This document shows positions 1 through 12,973 of a stretch of 64,000 bases of DNA, piece after piece. Origin of the DNA: Allodiplogaster sudhausi (Eukaryota; Nematoda; Chromadorea; Rhabditida; Diplogasteridae); assembly GCA_945643635.1 (NCBI GenBank), contig CALZFC010000044.1, positions 1,347,001 to 1,411,000 on the forward strand, in the 5' to 3' direction. Position 1 is the stretch's first letter, and each line of letters opens with the position of its first letter. The translations under genes were made by a program, and so were the position numbers. The notes beneath the pieces are model-generated. The model worked only from the letters and a program-made list of their open reading frames with translations. It had not been told where the DNA came from and did no database searches.

Positions 1-2235
1 TGTATTATGGTGTAGACCTGCCTAGAAACCTGAAAGCCTCATGACCATCTCAAAGGACATTCGTGATTTTCGACTTCGTTTCCTCTCGGTTACCTCTCTC
101 ATCTCCTCTGCATTTCTCCTTGCTGTTATTTTCACTCAAGAACGACGATTTCTCTCAAGGTCTTTATTGATCGCCAATTAAATGTCTGCATTATTAATCG
201 ATGGCGCAATGACAGTGCCAGAATTCCAGCCGATTGCTTTCTTTGATTTTAATTTTATTCCCTCCGACTGCACTTTGTATACGATTCTCTGATTGAGTAG
301 ATCCTCGCATATGTGGGTATTAGATACACGGTGGTACTGTAAAATCCTACCTTGTTTTTGTTTAGGCACGATGTTTCAAAATTTGTCCGAAATGTATGTA
401 AATTCTATGTGATCTTTTTTTGGTGAAATCTTAGAGAGAAAATGATAGATTGTCCAAGTTAGGTTAATATAATTGAAAGAATATGTGCAGATAAGGAGGT
501 TAAATGTCAAGCGAATATCTGTATATCAGCTCTTGATATAAATCCCGGTACGGTGTTCTGCCAAACGGACTTACTCATTCATTTTGGAAAGAAAAAGAAA
601 TATTGTCAGGATTTTAATGTTTCTCGACTTTGAAAAATAAGACACATTGCTATCGCTTTAACGCGCGGGCGAGATATGCATGGTAATTTTCATTCCAGTC
701 CGAGCACCCGTCCTAGCCAGCATATCTATCCTGTTCCTCTATTTCTCTTCATGTTACACACCCTTTAGCGACACTTGAATTATTTTAGCTACATGAGAAA
801 ACGAGATCATCAGGAAAGCGCCTTTTTCAGGTTTTTATTTTGTTCAATCTTTTCCCTTGATGTTGAGAAATGCTGATTGTGAGACTACACATTGGTGATC
901 AGAGATTATTTAAAGGTACACTATGCAAGGTGATTGAAGAGAGGTTTAATTCTTTAACCATAAGTATTGTTTTCTTTAGAATTTGCTGGATCATTTTCCT
1001 CTGTTCTGAAAAACAATCTCGTTGCCCACTGTGTGGGAATTTCATAAGTTTAACTTCTTTTGCCCATGTAATTCATGTGTTTGTTTTTTTTCTTTTCGCA
1101 ATAAAAAAATACTTGCTGGAATTATGAAATAAACAAGTGAAGGACGAAGACGCAAATAGAATGTCATGGGAGAAAGAAAATGGCATGGATATATGAACAA
1201 CAGAACCAGGATAAAGTTGAACTCGGGTAGCCATGACATTCAGCAGTAACGCTTAGATTCGTGGGTGGCCGTATAAGTATGTACTTCATGTCTTCATAAT
1301 GATCCTGCCTGTTAAAGGAGCACCGTGCATTTGTCACTAAATCACATTCTCTCTCGCCCCTACGTCAGGCAAAGTGGCACAAGTTCAAGATTGTGTTTGT
1401 GGCTCCTTTAAGATCCCTTTTAAAGCTCTTAAACTGCGGTGCTCTATCAGGGCAAGAGCCTATGCGTGCAGTGTGAAGCAGAGACCTTCATCAGAATCAA
1501 AATCGGATGGCATGAACTAGAGCTCACGGAACATCCTGAGCACAATTAGTGTTCTATCAGAGTGGGAAGAGCACAGGGAAGAGCGGTGTCTTGTAATCAT
1601 TTTCCATATTTTATTGTCGCAACGCCGACGCCTTTGGCGCACCGTAAAAAGAACTACTCCTACGCATCCTCACGAGAGACACCGAATCTCTTACGCAGTC
1701 GGAGCAGTTTATCAGGACCGTGAATTAGTAGAAACCTAGAGGGAAAGAGAAAGAGAGGGAGAGAGAGAGGAAAGCGAAGAAAACAGAGTCAGCTTCTCCA
1801 GAGGTGCGCCACTGGAGATAAGGATGTCATGCTACAAGGGCGCGGGCGGAGGTGAAGTTTCCTTGCCAGCGCCTTTCCTGCGAACGACAAGGCCGCCTAT
1901 CAGTTTGCTTCTTGCAAGAGTACAAAAGGGGATGGCGACAGGCTGACAAGATCAGTGCCTTATCAGACAGGGTAAGGGCTTCTGCCATCTGTTATTGGAT
2001 TTATTTTCTGCTTTTATCTCTCTTCTTCTCGCTTCCTCTCAACATATGTCGTTTCCACTAATCTTTCTCTTACTTGTATGTCTCTCTCTCTCTCTCTAAC
2101 AAGCAGTGACGTTTTAAGCGGGAGAGAGAGTCGAGGAAAGTGAGAGAGCTTTGGTGAAAGAGTGGGAGAGATAAAAACGACTTTTCAGAGTGCTTCACTT
2201 TGCTGCCCTCGGTCTGCTCCACCGGGTGCCATAAG
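1..2235. other. Intergenic/5' flank, no gene seen
   Basis: No exon chain with consistent splice phases was found on either strand. The stretch holds one small inverted-repeat element (1312-1411), a GA-rich patch near 1745-1775 and CT runs just upstream of the first gene. The short open frames here lack splice context and have no recognisable domains. The last few hundred bases presumably contain the promoter and 5' UTR of the gene starting at 2236, but no clear TATA box was identified. Confidence 0.5.
1312..1411. repeat. Small inverted-repeat element (TTAAAGGAGC family)
   Basis: A 100-bp unit begins TTAAAGGAGC and ends GCTCCTTTAA, a perfect 10-bp terminal inverted repeat. The interior shares words (AAATCACAT, TCAAG, GTTTGTGGCTCC-type) with copies at 12861-12973 and 33963-34102 and with a truncated one near 29014-29110. 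This is the structure of a non-autonomous MITE. The superfamily is unknown. Confidence 0.6.
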
Positions 2236-5200
2236 ATGAAACTACTCCTCACCTTGCTTGGCCTCTTGGCAGGGTACATTGCATCGGCAGAGAAGCTCGC
2301 GAACCAGTAAGTCGCATAATTTCTCTATGTCAAATTTCGCTCTTATCTGCAATTAAACAGATGTATACACAAATTTCTTTATAAAAGATCGACGATTTGA
2401 AACGCTATCCTAATTCATTCATTTTGGATCAGAACGCATTGGTATGTAGATGAAAAAGTGTATAAAGTCAACTCAAAGTATTGTCGAGGTATTTAATATA
2501 AAATAATAAATTAAAACCATTTCCAGAGGCTTTTGCCGCGATCTGACATGCGCCTCTCACGAGCAGCTGCTCTCGGCGATCGTCGCGCTCAAATCGGAGG
2601 TACAAAAACTGGGTTTTTTTTTTAACGCATATACTAATTTTACCCTTTATGCGTAATTACTTCATTATTTTTATAGAAACACATATGTGCAAATAATATC
2701 AATGAATTTTTAAGATAAAAGAGCACAAGCAAGCGGCTTCTGAGAGTGAATGCAACGCGTGCTACTCGAATCCTTGCTTGAACGGCGGCAAATGCGAGGC
2801 CGTCCTTCCCAACTCGTTCAGGCGCGCACTTTGAAATCATATTCGCTCTCTTCTGCCTATTCTATTCATTTTACTCACCCTTATTATGGCACAGGATCTT
2901 GAATCCTTTTTCCGAAAAAAAAAAACGCACGGTGATAACTATAAGTGTTTTTTTTTTGCTGCCCTGAGGAGGGATGAGGTGGTCGGAGAGCTCAAGGTAG
3001 CTATTACCATCAGGTTTACCGTCAGTGTTCCCTCCAGGTGTATCTGCCCGGACGACACGTCCGGCATGTACTGCGAGAAGAAGATCGTATGCACGCCCAA
3101 GTCGTGCGGCAAGAACGCCGACTGCTTCGTGCGCAATCACCAGATCAACTGCGTCTGCAAGCTCGGCTTCTCTGGTGCGTTTGTTTTCATCTTTTTCATC
3201 TCTTCTCTCAATCTCGTTAGCATATTTGGCTGCTTAATACTATTATAAATAGATGTTGATCACATTAAAATCACGGACGATACAAAATGGAAAAAAATAA
3301 AAGGAAATATTAATTCGCAGGCGACCCTCGCTACGGCTGTTCGCAAGCGTCACGCAAGATCTGCTTCAACGGCGATCCGCATTACCGTACCTTTGACGGC
3401 ATCTACTTTGACTATCAAGGTGGGCTGCTTTATTTTTATGACTATAATGTAATATTGACAAAATAGAGATATTGAAAAATGTTTATTAAAAAAAATTTGA
3501 TGCTTTCAGGTACCTGCCCGTATGTCTACTCCACGTCCTCGCCGAAACTCGGCGGTGGCTTTGCCCATTTTACCGTCAAGGCAAAGAACGAACTGCAGAG
3601 ACCCCGTGATACGTGAGTTTTGTTAGAGAGCGATCAACGAATTTGAATGAACTGAATAAGTAATACGTAGTGTTTGTGTAAATAGTAAATGTAAAGTGTA
3701 ATTAGTGATGATGTAATCAAAATCCAATTCCTAACTTTAGCAAGTGATTAGCAGTTCGTGGTGCTTAATCGAGATATAAGTATATCAACTGAGTGGAAAA
3801 GCACCGTTTCAGTGTCTCATACGTCGCTTCGTGCCAAGTGGAAATGTACAATCAGACGATCTTCGTTGACGAGAACCTTCGAGTCTTCTTCAACGGAATT
3901 CAAGTGCACGTGCCCTTCTACTATCCGTCGGCTGCCTTCTCTCAGGTTTTTATAACACAATTATATTTTTTAAAAATTAATTATATTATTTTTTATCACT
4001 TAATTAATAATTTTTCCAATTATTCTTTTTCATCATGTGCATAAATAAATATACATATTTATCTCATCTGAATTCATTCGTGATAAATCCAATTCTCACC
4101 ATTACTGGCATTCTCTTCTTTTGTATATTCCAGAGCAAATGATAAGCCGGGTTATAAAAGTGAACACATGGAATAAACCACCATGCCAGTCCCAATGAGG
4201 GAATAGTGTAGCACAGACGCTGACTTGTTTGGGTTCCATTGTAAACAGAGAGGGAGAGAGAGAGAGAGAAAGGATAGCAGAGAGAGAGAGAGAGAGATGA
4301 GAGAGAAGGTATCAGTATATCAGTAATGCTGCTGATATATGGCCGGTGATCCTTTCACCTTTACCCCACTAAAAGACAGGCGGCGGCAGTTTTATCACAG
4401 GCTTCAAACGAAGGAAACGCCCACGCTTATTTTTTTATCGCGTAATGACGCAAATATCTACGGAGTAATGCAATAAAAGAGGCGCCAGGAGAAAAGCAAA
4501 TAATATAGTCAAGGTCAATGTCAAAATATAACTAAAATATGCATATATTTAGAAACTATATTTGACATAATATAACTAAACTTACAATTAGATAATACAT
4601 TTTGAAAATAAAGCAGTGAATCGTAACAATATTGTAATAAGAGTAAAAAAAACTGTCATCTTTCTAGATCACCGCGAAGCTCCAGGCAAACAACATTGTC
4701 ATCCAGAATGATCAGTTCGTCTCCGTCGAATTCCAAAAAGGACAGCTCTGCCTGACACTGCCGGATGTCGATCAATTCAAGGTTCTCCTCTCTCTCTCTC
4801 TCTCTCGCTCTCTCTCTCTATCTCGCTCTCTATCATCGATCTGACATTCTCTTTCTACACGATTATCTCTCTCTAATTCTATCCAAGTCTCCACTTTTTT
4901 TCCTGCCCTACTTTCCGTACGATCGCATTTATAATTACAATCTCCGTCAACAGGTGCCGAATATCATCGAAGGCCTGAGCGGCGACTTGGACAAGAACTG
5001 CAAGGACGACTTCATGAAAAGGTTACCTTCAATGTTATTAAGAATCGTCATTTCGCGCTAGAAGCACTTTTACTATTTCATCTCGACTTTATATACCAAG
5101 CAATACTGAGGCAAACCACATGGTCTATTTCGGTTAACAACTAACTGAAAGCACTAAAAACAGAAAATAATTTATAAATCTTGAACGAGAGTCGGAAAAA

Positions 5201-8200
5201 CATTTTGTATTTTGAAGCCTCCCCTCACTTCCAGCGACGGCACAATCATTCCTCTGAGCGGCTGCCGCGCGTCGCAGAAGCAAGTCGATGACTTTGCCGA
5301 CAGTTGGATCACACTGAAGTACACTCAAGAGGGCGGTGTCGAGGCGCCGTGTGTCGACGGCAAGACCATGACCAACTCGAGCAAGACTTGCGTCAGTGTT
5401 TCCCTATTTATATACATATAGATTCAAGATAATTATATGATATACTAACTAATTCATTAAATTCTGCACCTTCCTTTCTCTTCTTTTTTATTCTCATAAA
5501 TTGGCAAAAAGAAGCGTTTTTTTTTCTCTCTCAAAAACTTGTTTTCTACAGGACGTCACTAGCGCTGCCGCTGACTGCCAGGCCATCTTCTTTGCCATGG
5601 AAGCCAAGGTTCACACTTGAAAACAACAAAAGTAATTTTTTCAGGAAAATTTTTTTTATGCAATATAGAAATGGATCATTAACATGTTTTCATTCAAGGG
5701 TCCGCTCGCTGGCTGCCTCGCTCTTGGCAACGAGACAGTCATGCAGGTATTTATTAATTTTTACACTCAACATTTTATGTCGAATTTTATTTACATTAAT
5801 AAAATTAATTCAGGGAAACGTTTAATAGAAAAAATTATGCCACCTTGTTTGAGGCGTACGACAGTTGCCTCTACGACGTGTGCCGTTATCCAGAGCTCAA
5901 GTGCTCGGTCCTCGCCACCTTTGTGCATGCCTGCCAACTCAACGTTCCTGGTATCTAATTTTAATGCTTCGAAAGAAAATATAGAAAACATTTATATCCA
6001 ATAAATCCAAGCCATTGCAATGATTTTATGAGCGAATTAATCCTTTTACCCATTTCAGATATCAACCTGAAGGGTTGGCGTGACGATCCATCCGTGAAGT
6101 GCGCGATCACCTGCCCCGCCCACTCGGCTTACGACGAGTGCGTGACTGCCTGCCCTGCCACTTGCTCCGACCACACCGCACCCGACACATGCACTCTGCG
6201 TACGTGTCATTAATCGATAATTTATAGTGCTAAACTTGTGATCTACCGTATGCTACACATTCACGGCCCTTATCCCACCTGCTTCCTACAGCCTGCTCGG
6301 AAGGCTGCGCCTGCGACTACGGCTACGTGCTGGACAACTCGCGTCCCTCTCAAGTGCAGTGCATCCGCATTCAGGAGTGTGGCTGCACAGACCCGAACGG
6401 CAACTTCCATCCACGTAAGTTTCAGGAGAAACTAAGAATACCTAAGGCAGACTTAGCGTGAGCACTGAGGATCACTTTGATACTAAATATAAACAAATAG
6501 GTTGTGTCCTGCAATACATGCTTCTATTCAGCCGACCAGCCCTGGCTCACGGACGGCTGCCAGCAAGAGAACGTCTGCACAAACGGAACTTTCATCGCCA
6601 GGGTACTGTAATATGCGGCTTTAACAGGCTACTTAATTAAGGAAGAAAAATTTAAACTTCCAACCAAGTATTTTTAAACATTCACCAACTGAACAACTTT
6701 ATAGAAGAACCAATGCTCACAAGACGCCTTCTGCGGCATCAAGGACAATCAGCTGGCATGCGTCTGCAAGCCGGGATATGAGGTATGCCATGATGCAGTA
6801 AATTAGGATAAAAAGACGATGTAATTCGGCCATCTACCATACTGCTTTCCGTTCTGCACGGGACCAAAGCCCAAGTTTTCAGGGTGATGGCTACACATGC
6901 ACAGACATCAACGAATGCCTCGACCCGCATACGTGCTCGGTCGACAAGGGACAGGGAAAATGCTTCAACACTCCAGGTTTCAATCATTTTCAAGAACAGG
7001 TTTTTCACTATATGGAACGAACAACTTTTATAAATATTTTAAATAGACAACAACAAGAGAATACATTGCAGGCAGCTACTACTGCGAGTGCAAAGTGTTC
7101 TTCGACGGCCACGACTGCGAATTCTACAAGCCGCGCCGACACTGCGCCGACCTCTTCGTCTACCATCAGATTCACGACAGCGGCGTCTACGAGTAAGTAG
7201 CTTTCTTTTCGAATGTGATGAAAGTGATGCTTCTATATACATACAACAAAGCTGGTCACATGCTTAATTTTATGAGCAAATATGCATGTAGCTAGTGATT
7301 GTTGCCAGTTTATTTATAATTAAGTTCCATGTTAAGAATGAGAATGACTGCATTGGTTTGGAACATTAATAAAATTATAAACGGCTTAGTAATAAATCCA
7401 AATCACAAAATTCCAGCTATATGATATCGAAAAATATAAATTAGGATCCAAGGAATTGCAAACATTTCTTCATTGTTATAACAAGCGGTATGGCGGTTTT
7501 CGGTTGCGAGCTGCAAATCTATGAAGGAATAGAAGTGCATTGGTGATGATTTTGGTCTGAATTTGTAAAATTGTGAAAAGTTAAAAAAAAACATTTCAGT
7601 GTGATCCCGCCGTTCAAGGGCTTCAACAAGTCGCTTGATGTCTACTGCGACATGCAATCGGGCGGCGGTGGATGGACGCTCATCTCCAATGCGCTTACGG
7701 TATTCTATTGTTGCCATTCCACATTTACAAATACGGTAAATGGTACAATTTGAAAATTCGTCAAAGAACCACGAAATAGGAAATCGTGGATACCTTAAAT
7801 AAGATATCTTTTCCAGAATGAGACGGCGAATAAGACATACGCCGACTACATCGTCGGCTTCGGCGACCCACGCAAGCAGGACGTCTGGGTCGGTCTCGAA
7901 CTCATCTACGGCTACACCAACTACCAGAACAGCAGGTGGGTCATGAATGGCATGCTAACCATAAGAATTCTGTCATGGGAACTTAAAACAACTACCGTAA
8001 TCGTCAAGAATAGAATATTAAGCAGGCAATAAAAGTTGTATATTTTAAGCTTGGGCAGCTTTAAATTAGTGTTGAAAGATTTATCACCTTATTAACTTAT
8101 CTACCATTTATACACCAAGGATGACCCGATCAAATATTCGTCAAATAGAAATGAGATTCCCCACCCCGGTTATTTGGTATTGCATACCGGTGGAATTCCA

Positions 8201-9352
8201 AGCCGTCTTTCGAACTTAACTTCTCAATGATTTTTTGTGGCGTTCTGTGAAGGAAGATTCCTTCTAGCTATGAAAAATAATGCTGAAAGATTACAATAAT
8301 TTGAATGCAGCCTCCGCCTGAATCTCTTCCGCTGCGCCCACAACGGCCTGCCGGCCAAGGCCACCGACTGCACCTATGACAACTTTGGACTCTTCGACGC
8401 CGACTCCGGATACCGCGTCAATATCCCCAAGGTTGATTTATTTTTAAAATATTTTTAGTTACGATTTAAATTGCTTTATATTGTTTTTAAAAGAAAATTT
8501 TTTAATGTTTTCTTCTCACAGGTTTGCCGAGGCACTGAGCTCGAGTTCTACGACGGCTGGGCTCGCTGGGATCTCCAGCAGCCGGGACCGCGTTTCCTCG
8601 CATTTGACAACGACAACTCTACAGGTTTTATTTTAAATGAGTTTAACGCTTTATTACTAATACATGTGCAAATTGTGCGAAAAGATGGGTTAAAGTGAAG
8701 AGATTGAGAGAGTTCAGATTAAAAGCGAAGAAATGACCTCATGTTTACTCTCATTTAAGCCCACTGCTCTGCCACCTTCCAAAATACTGGCTTCTGGTTC
8801 GATACGTCGTATAGGTTTGTTTTCGTGCAGCAAGTTTATACTCTGGCAAGAAGTTTCAAATAGAGAAAAAATATATTTCTCCACAAATTATCTTGATAAG
8901 TTATTCCATTTTTACCAGAAATAAGAATTCATTTATGTTTATGAAAATATTTTTTAATGTTTGACATGAAATAAATACATTAAATATACTTATATAGATG
9001 CGGTTCTGCCAATTTGAACGGAATTCGCTTCGCATGCGACGCGTATCCTCCGCAGAGCGAGGAGCAGACGTATCTCTACTGGGGAGGCGCGCCCGTCAAC
9101 AAGGTTCGAGAGCAGGGTAGCATGATGGCCTAGTGGTTTTGGGAGACAAATATCATGAGTGAATCTTAAAGTCGCTGGTTCAAGTTGTATCCGCTCCTTC
9201 ACAGTGATCGAGTATTTTGCTTGATTAGGAAAATGGAACTTTTATAATAAAAAAAGAAGCAAATAACATACATATTTTCAAATATCTTACAGGCTGAAAT
9301 GCTGCTGCGCCCCTTCGGATTCCCCAACTACGATCGACCGCCAAAGGCATAA
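2236..9352 (+). CDS. Secreted vWD-TIL-EGF-fibrinogen-like domain protein (26 exons, ~851 aa)
   Basis: Exons: 2236-2306, 2527-2599, 2715-2821, 3038-3174, 3321-3419, 3510-3612, 3813-3945, 4668-4781, 4954-5021, 5235-5391, 5552-5608, 5699-5746, 5854-5950, 6059-6199, 6292-6414, 6532-6602, 6705-6782, 6883-6976, 7072-7192, 7600-7699, 7817-7935, 8311-8431, 8522-8624, 8760-8814, 8998-9103, 9293-9352. All phases agree. Residues 1-18 are a signal peptide (MKLLLTLLGLL...). Two Cys-rich EGF-like units follow (about 45-130), the first with NPCLNGGKC. A von Willebrand D domain starts at GDPHYRTFDG (about 147). A C8-like Cys region and a TIL-like module run to about 510, EGF repeats including DINEC (calcium-binding type) to about 610, and the C-terminus is fibrinogen-related (YCDMQSGGGGWTL). 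Inference: an extracellular adhesive or matrix/innate-recognition protein; ligand unknown. Exon 3 uses a GC donor (CAG|GCGCGC). A diverged inverted copy lies at 11.6-18.2 kb. The ATG was chosen because it gives the signal peptide. Confidence 0.88.
9115..9199 (+). repeat. tRNA-like sequence (possible SINE or tRNA pseudogene) in last intron
   Basis: Intron 25 of the vWD/fibrinogen gene contains a perfect A-box match (TGGCCTAGTGG) and, about 50 bases later, a B-box-like GGTTCAAGTTG. The cloverleaf is incomplete, so a functional tRNA is unlikely. A second tRNA-like unit lies at 43192-43266 in a dehydrogenase intron. Inference: tRNA-derived short interspersed element or tRNA pseudogene. Confidence 0.4.
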
Positions 9353-9445
9353 AGAGGAAGCAAGAATCAACCGTCATATAAAAGATAAAGAAAAATATAT
9401 ATCTCGCTGACAAAGAATCAAGTTCCTCTTTGATTGTAATCTACT

Positions 9446-9451
9446 AATAAA
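9446..9451 (+). terminator. Polyadenylation signal AATAAA
   Basis: AATAAA lies 94 bases after the stop codon of the 26-exon gene, before a sequence that no longer looks coding. It is the natural poly(A) signal for that transcript. Confidence 0.6.
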
Positions 9452-9869
9452 ATGCGCACTTGTTGCACTTGTGTGATCTCACTCTTCGTTACGTTGATCG
9501 TATGTTTTGTGTAAATACATGCATACATATATTGCGATTGAACAATCAACAGAATATACTAAATAAAATAATGAAAAAAATTTGGCTTGGTCTCTCCTTT
9601 TGGAAATTTGACATTAAATTTGAAACTGCTGCTTTTCACGAAATGGGTTTATAGTTGAAATGGGGAATGATCTATAGGCACTTCATTTCTTCACACTCCA
9701 GACCACAAAAAAGGTCATCAAACGAAATCATCTGTGAACATTCAATTTCATTCAATGACAAGAATTCAATTTCTCTGCACTAACTTGTCCTAATAGATCT
9801 GCTCCTTCCGCATCATCCATCTACTCCATTTGCCACGCGTACTTCACGCTTTGTGGAGGACCCCACTAA

Positions 9870-10661
9870 CCAGGGAAGTCTTTCGGCGGGGTCCGGCAAA
9901 CCCCAACATAATATACATCATTCGAATGCTCTCAACGAGGTGGTAACGTTTTTGATGTTTCTAGCTGCAAAATGGATTCTATTTCGCCGAAATTGCAGAA
10001 AAATACCCCAAAATTAACATTTCCACGATATTTGGTAGCTTTGTCGGTTCTAAAATTGATGTATACTTGATAGTAGGCCGTAACAAACATGATTACTTAA
10101 TTTCCGATCATTGTTGGAGAAAAAATTTTTTTAGGTCATTTTTCACCAAAGGGTTCCTTCCCCCTTTGGTGAAAAATTACATGTTTTGTATGGAGAAAAT
10201 CAATTTTTTCTTAAGAGATTTTTGAGTTTTAAACCACTAATTACGCTTTGTCATGCCGTTTTTAACATAAAAAATAATATTTCACTTATTATATTTCGCT
10301 GTAAAATGTTAATTTTCTCAAAAACTTCATCTGTCTCAAAAATGTTCCTGTTGTTGCCTAAAAGAGCTGCGGATGCATTATTTCTACCTGCATCTTGTTT
10401 TTATGTAATAGCAAGTCGGTTATCTTCCGTATAAAAATAAACTCCATTCGATTTCTCAACTTTGGGCGGCTGCAGGCGCGCGGTCTGGAAGAGGCCTATA
10501 CCATGCCAGGCTCTTCCAGACCCCGGTGCGCCTGTGCCTCGGTGTTTCTAACGCTTTATGTTGCAGTTAGAAACATCAAAAACGTTATCAGCTCGTTGAG
10601 AGCTTTCGAATGGTGTATAGTATGTTGAGGTTTGCCATACTCCACCGAAAGACTTCCCTTG
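9870..10661. mobile_element. Non-autonomous inverted-repeat element flanked by TAA
   Basis: About 790 bp with terminal inverted repeats of roughly 105 bp. The left end starts CCAGGGAAGTCTTTCGG and the right end is its imperfect reverse complement. TAA flanks both ends (9867-9869 and 10662-10664), fitting the TWA target-site duplication of PIF/Harbinger elements. No transposase frame is present. The interior carries a perfect 15-bp hairpin (10138-10176) and a second hairpin near 10473-10520. Family assignment rests only on the 3-bp duplication, so it is tentative. Confidence 0.6.
10138..10176. repeat. Perfect 15-bp-stem hairpin inside the TAA-flanked element
   Basis: TTTTTCACCAAAGGG and its exact reverse complement are separated by 8-9 bases. 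It sits near the middle of the surrounding inverted-repeat element and is probably part of the element, not a gene feature. Confidence 0.6.
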
Positions 10662-11620
10662 TAAGTTCGAAAGGTGTATGTTGTTCACACGTACCATGGT
10701 AATGTTTATCGGTAATAAATTGTCTTTATAAAGGGGGAAATAGAAAAAGTAATCGATCGCATTAACCTCTATTTTAATATATGGACCATGGTACTTATTT
10801 GAACCGCCGCTATCTACTCTCATCCATACTTCTAAAGAAAATGAATTTTTGCAGCGTATAAACTGAATTTGCAGCTGTTTTTTAGTACTGTTGATGAACA
10901 TATATGGCTTCTAACCAAACAAGATTTAAATTATAATAGTATAGTGAAGATGAATTAGTACAGATTCATGGAATTCTATGTAGCCTATCAGTGTCAGACA
11001 TGCAGCACTAGATTTATTTATGCGATTGTATGTATGTATGTGTTTATCGCAGAGGCTTGATCAGACAACATGAAACAAAACTTCAAGAAACTGACTAATT
11101 ATCTGGTATCCACGTAATAGATAAAAGAAAAGAAAATTAACGAAAAAGAAGAAAAACAGAGAAAGAAGGAAATTTGTGAAACTGGATAAAACAAAATAGC
11201 AAGTAAGAGATTCAATTCAATCTTAATTTAATTTGTACATTCTACGATCGGACTGAAGCAGTTAGCCTTGCTAGTCATTTGGACAAGCTTATCAATCATT
11301 TAATTGATTTTCTTTCATTTCAATGCGAATTTAAATGACCCAAAGCTCATTTTTTCGAATCGTGCCTTTTTTTAAGCAAGGGCGTGTTTATAGACATTTT
11401 GTTGACGACTAAAATATTCAATAAAATAAAAATATTAAATTACTGTTGAGTTTCCGTTGGTTTAAGCCATAAATTCAACATTTAATCATTAGCTTTATTT
11501 TGGAATGTAAGCAATTAATTTATTATTGAGCAAACCAGGCAAGATTCCATATAGGAAGCACATATGAATACGGGGTGTGCATGATCAAACACAAATATAA
11601 ATATAATTGAGTATTCAGTT
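10662..11620. other. Intergenic spacer between the two convergent gene copies
   Basis: No exon, repeat family or RNA gene was recognised. The sequence is AT-rich with scattered homopolymers. It separates the 3' end of the + strand copy from the 3' end of its - strand paralogue. Confidence 0.4.
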
Positions 11621-12860
11621 TCACAGCCTTGACGAGTGGTCGTAGTTGGGGAAGCCGGCGGGCCGAAGCAACATTTCTGCCTAAAAATGCCAATACATTA
11701 TGTATTTAATGTATGATTTTCTACAATCTCGTGCTTTTGTTTCTCATTTTGTATAGTTTTGTTGTAGCAAAGCGAGACCGATATTTCGAAATGATCTACC
11801 AACTAGCTCGGTCCCTTCCCCTTCTTCACCAACCTTGTTGATTGGTGCTCCGCCCCAGAAGAGAAACGTTTGCTCTTCGCTGATTGGCGGGTACGCGTCG
11901 CACGAGAAGCGAATTCCATTCAAGTTCGCAGAGCCGCATCTCAAATATATTTATATTTGTTTTCGTTCATTTATTATAAAATACATTTTAAATTTTGATA
12001 TCATATACAAACTGATAGAAAAAATTTCTTTAACATATTTAACACAAAGAATTATAAAATAGTTAAATAACCTGTACGATGTATCGAACCAGAAACCGGT
12101 ATTCTGGAAGGTCTCCGAGCAACGGGCTGAAATTGTCGTGTTTAACCGTCCACTTTCGCCCTCTTATCAATCTTTTAAACTAGAAACCTGTCGAGTTGTC
12201 GTTGTCAAATGCGAGGAAGCGCGGTCCCGGCTTCTGGAGATCCCAGCGAGCCCAGCCATCGTTGAACTCGAGCTCAGTGCCTTGGCAAGCCTATCAAAGG
12301 AAAAAAAATTATCTATTCCATTTAAAATATCTAAAGCGCGAAAAAGAAACATAAATTTTAATATTAATCTTGTGGATATTGACACGGTATCCGGTGTCGG
12401 CGTCGAAGAGTCCAAAGTTGTCATAGGTGCAGTAGGTGGCCTTGGCCGGCAGGCCATTGTGGGCGCAGCGGAAGAGGTTCAGGCGGAGGCTACAACCTGC
12501 TTTATTAATTTTCTGCTTTCTTTTTCATATGTATCTAATGATAAGATCATATCCTTGGCGGCCAAACGCCACAATAAGAAAAATTAGAAATAAATATTTT
12601 AAATCCATAAGCTGAACAATAAGACATCTTATGAAACCCTTGTGTTTGAAAGACTGCTTTCCCTATACATTACAAGAGAGAATATCTTATTTTATATGCT
12701 TTTTAAATTTAGAATAACGATTATCTCTTCGCTCTCCCACCTGCTGCTCTGAGAGTTGGTGTAGCCGAAGATGAGCTCGAGGCCGAGCCAGACGTCCTTC
12801 TTGTGCGGATCGCCGAAGCCAGCCACATACTCGGCATACGTCTTGTTGACAGTCTCTGTG

Positions 12861-12973
12861 TTAAAGCGGAACGAAAGACTAATCTATTTGAATTTTGTTA
12901 ACTCTCTAAATCACATGGCCTTGGGTCAAGCAAAAAGGAGCGAATTCAAAACTGAGTTTTTGACTCCCTTAAA
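12861..12973. repeat. TTAAAGGAGC-family inverted-repeat element, degraded copy
   Basis: Begins TTAAAGCGGAAC and ends GACTCCCTTAAA, and shares interior words (AATCACATG, GTCAAGCAAAAAGG, GAATTCAAAAC) with the copies at 1312 and 33963. It lies directly beside the exon at 12741-12853 of the degraded gene copy, so it may have altered that intron's acceptor region. Confidence 0.45.

Noticed and set aside
870..1127. 85-codon open frame
   Set aside because: Hydrophobic, AT-rich, no splice context and no domain.
12138..12587. + strand 149-codon open frame
   Set aside because: Antisense to two fibrinogen-domain exons of the - strand gene copy and the intron between them.
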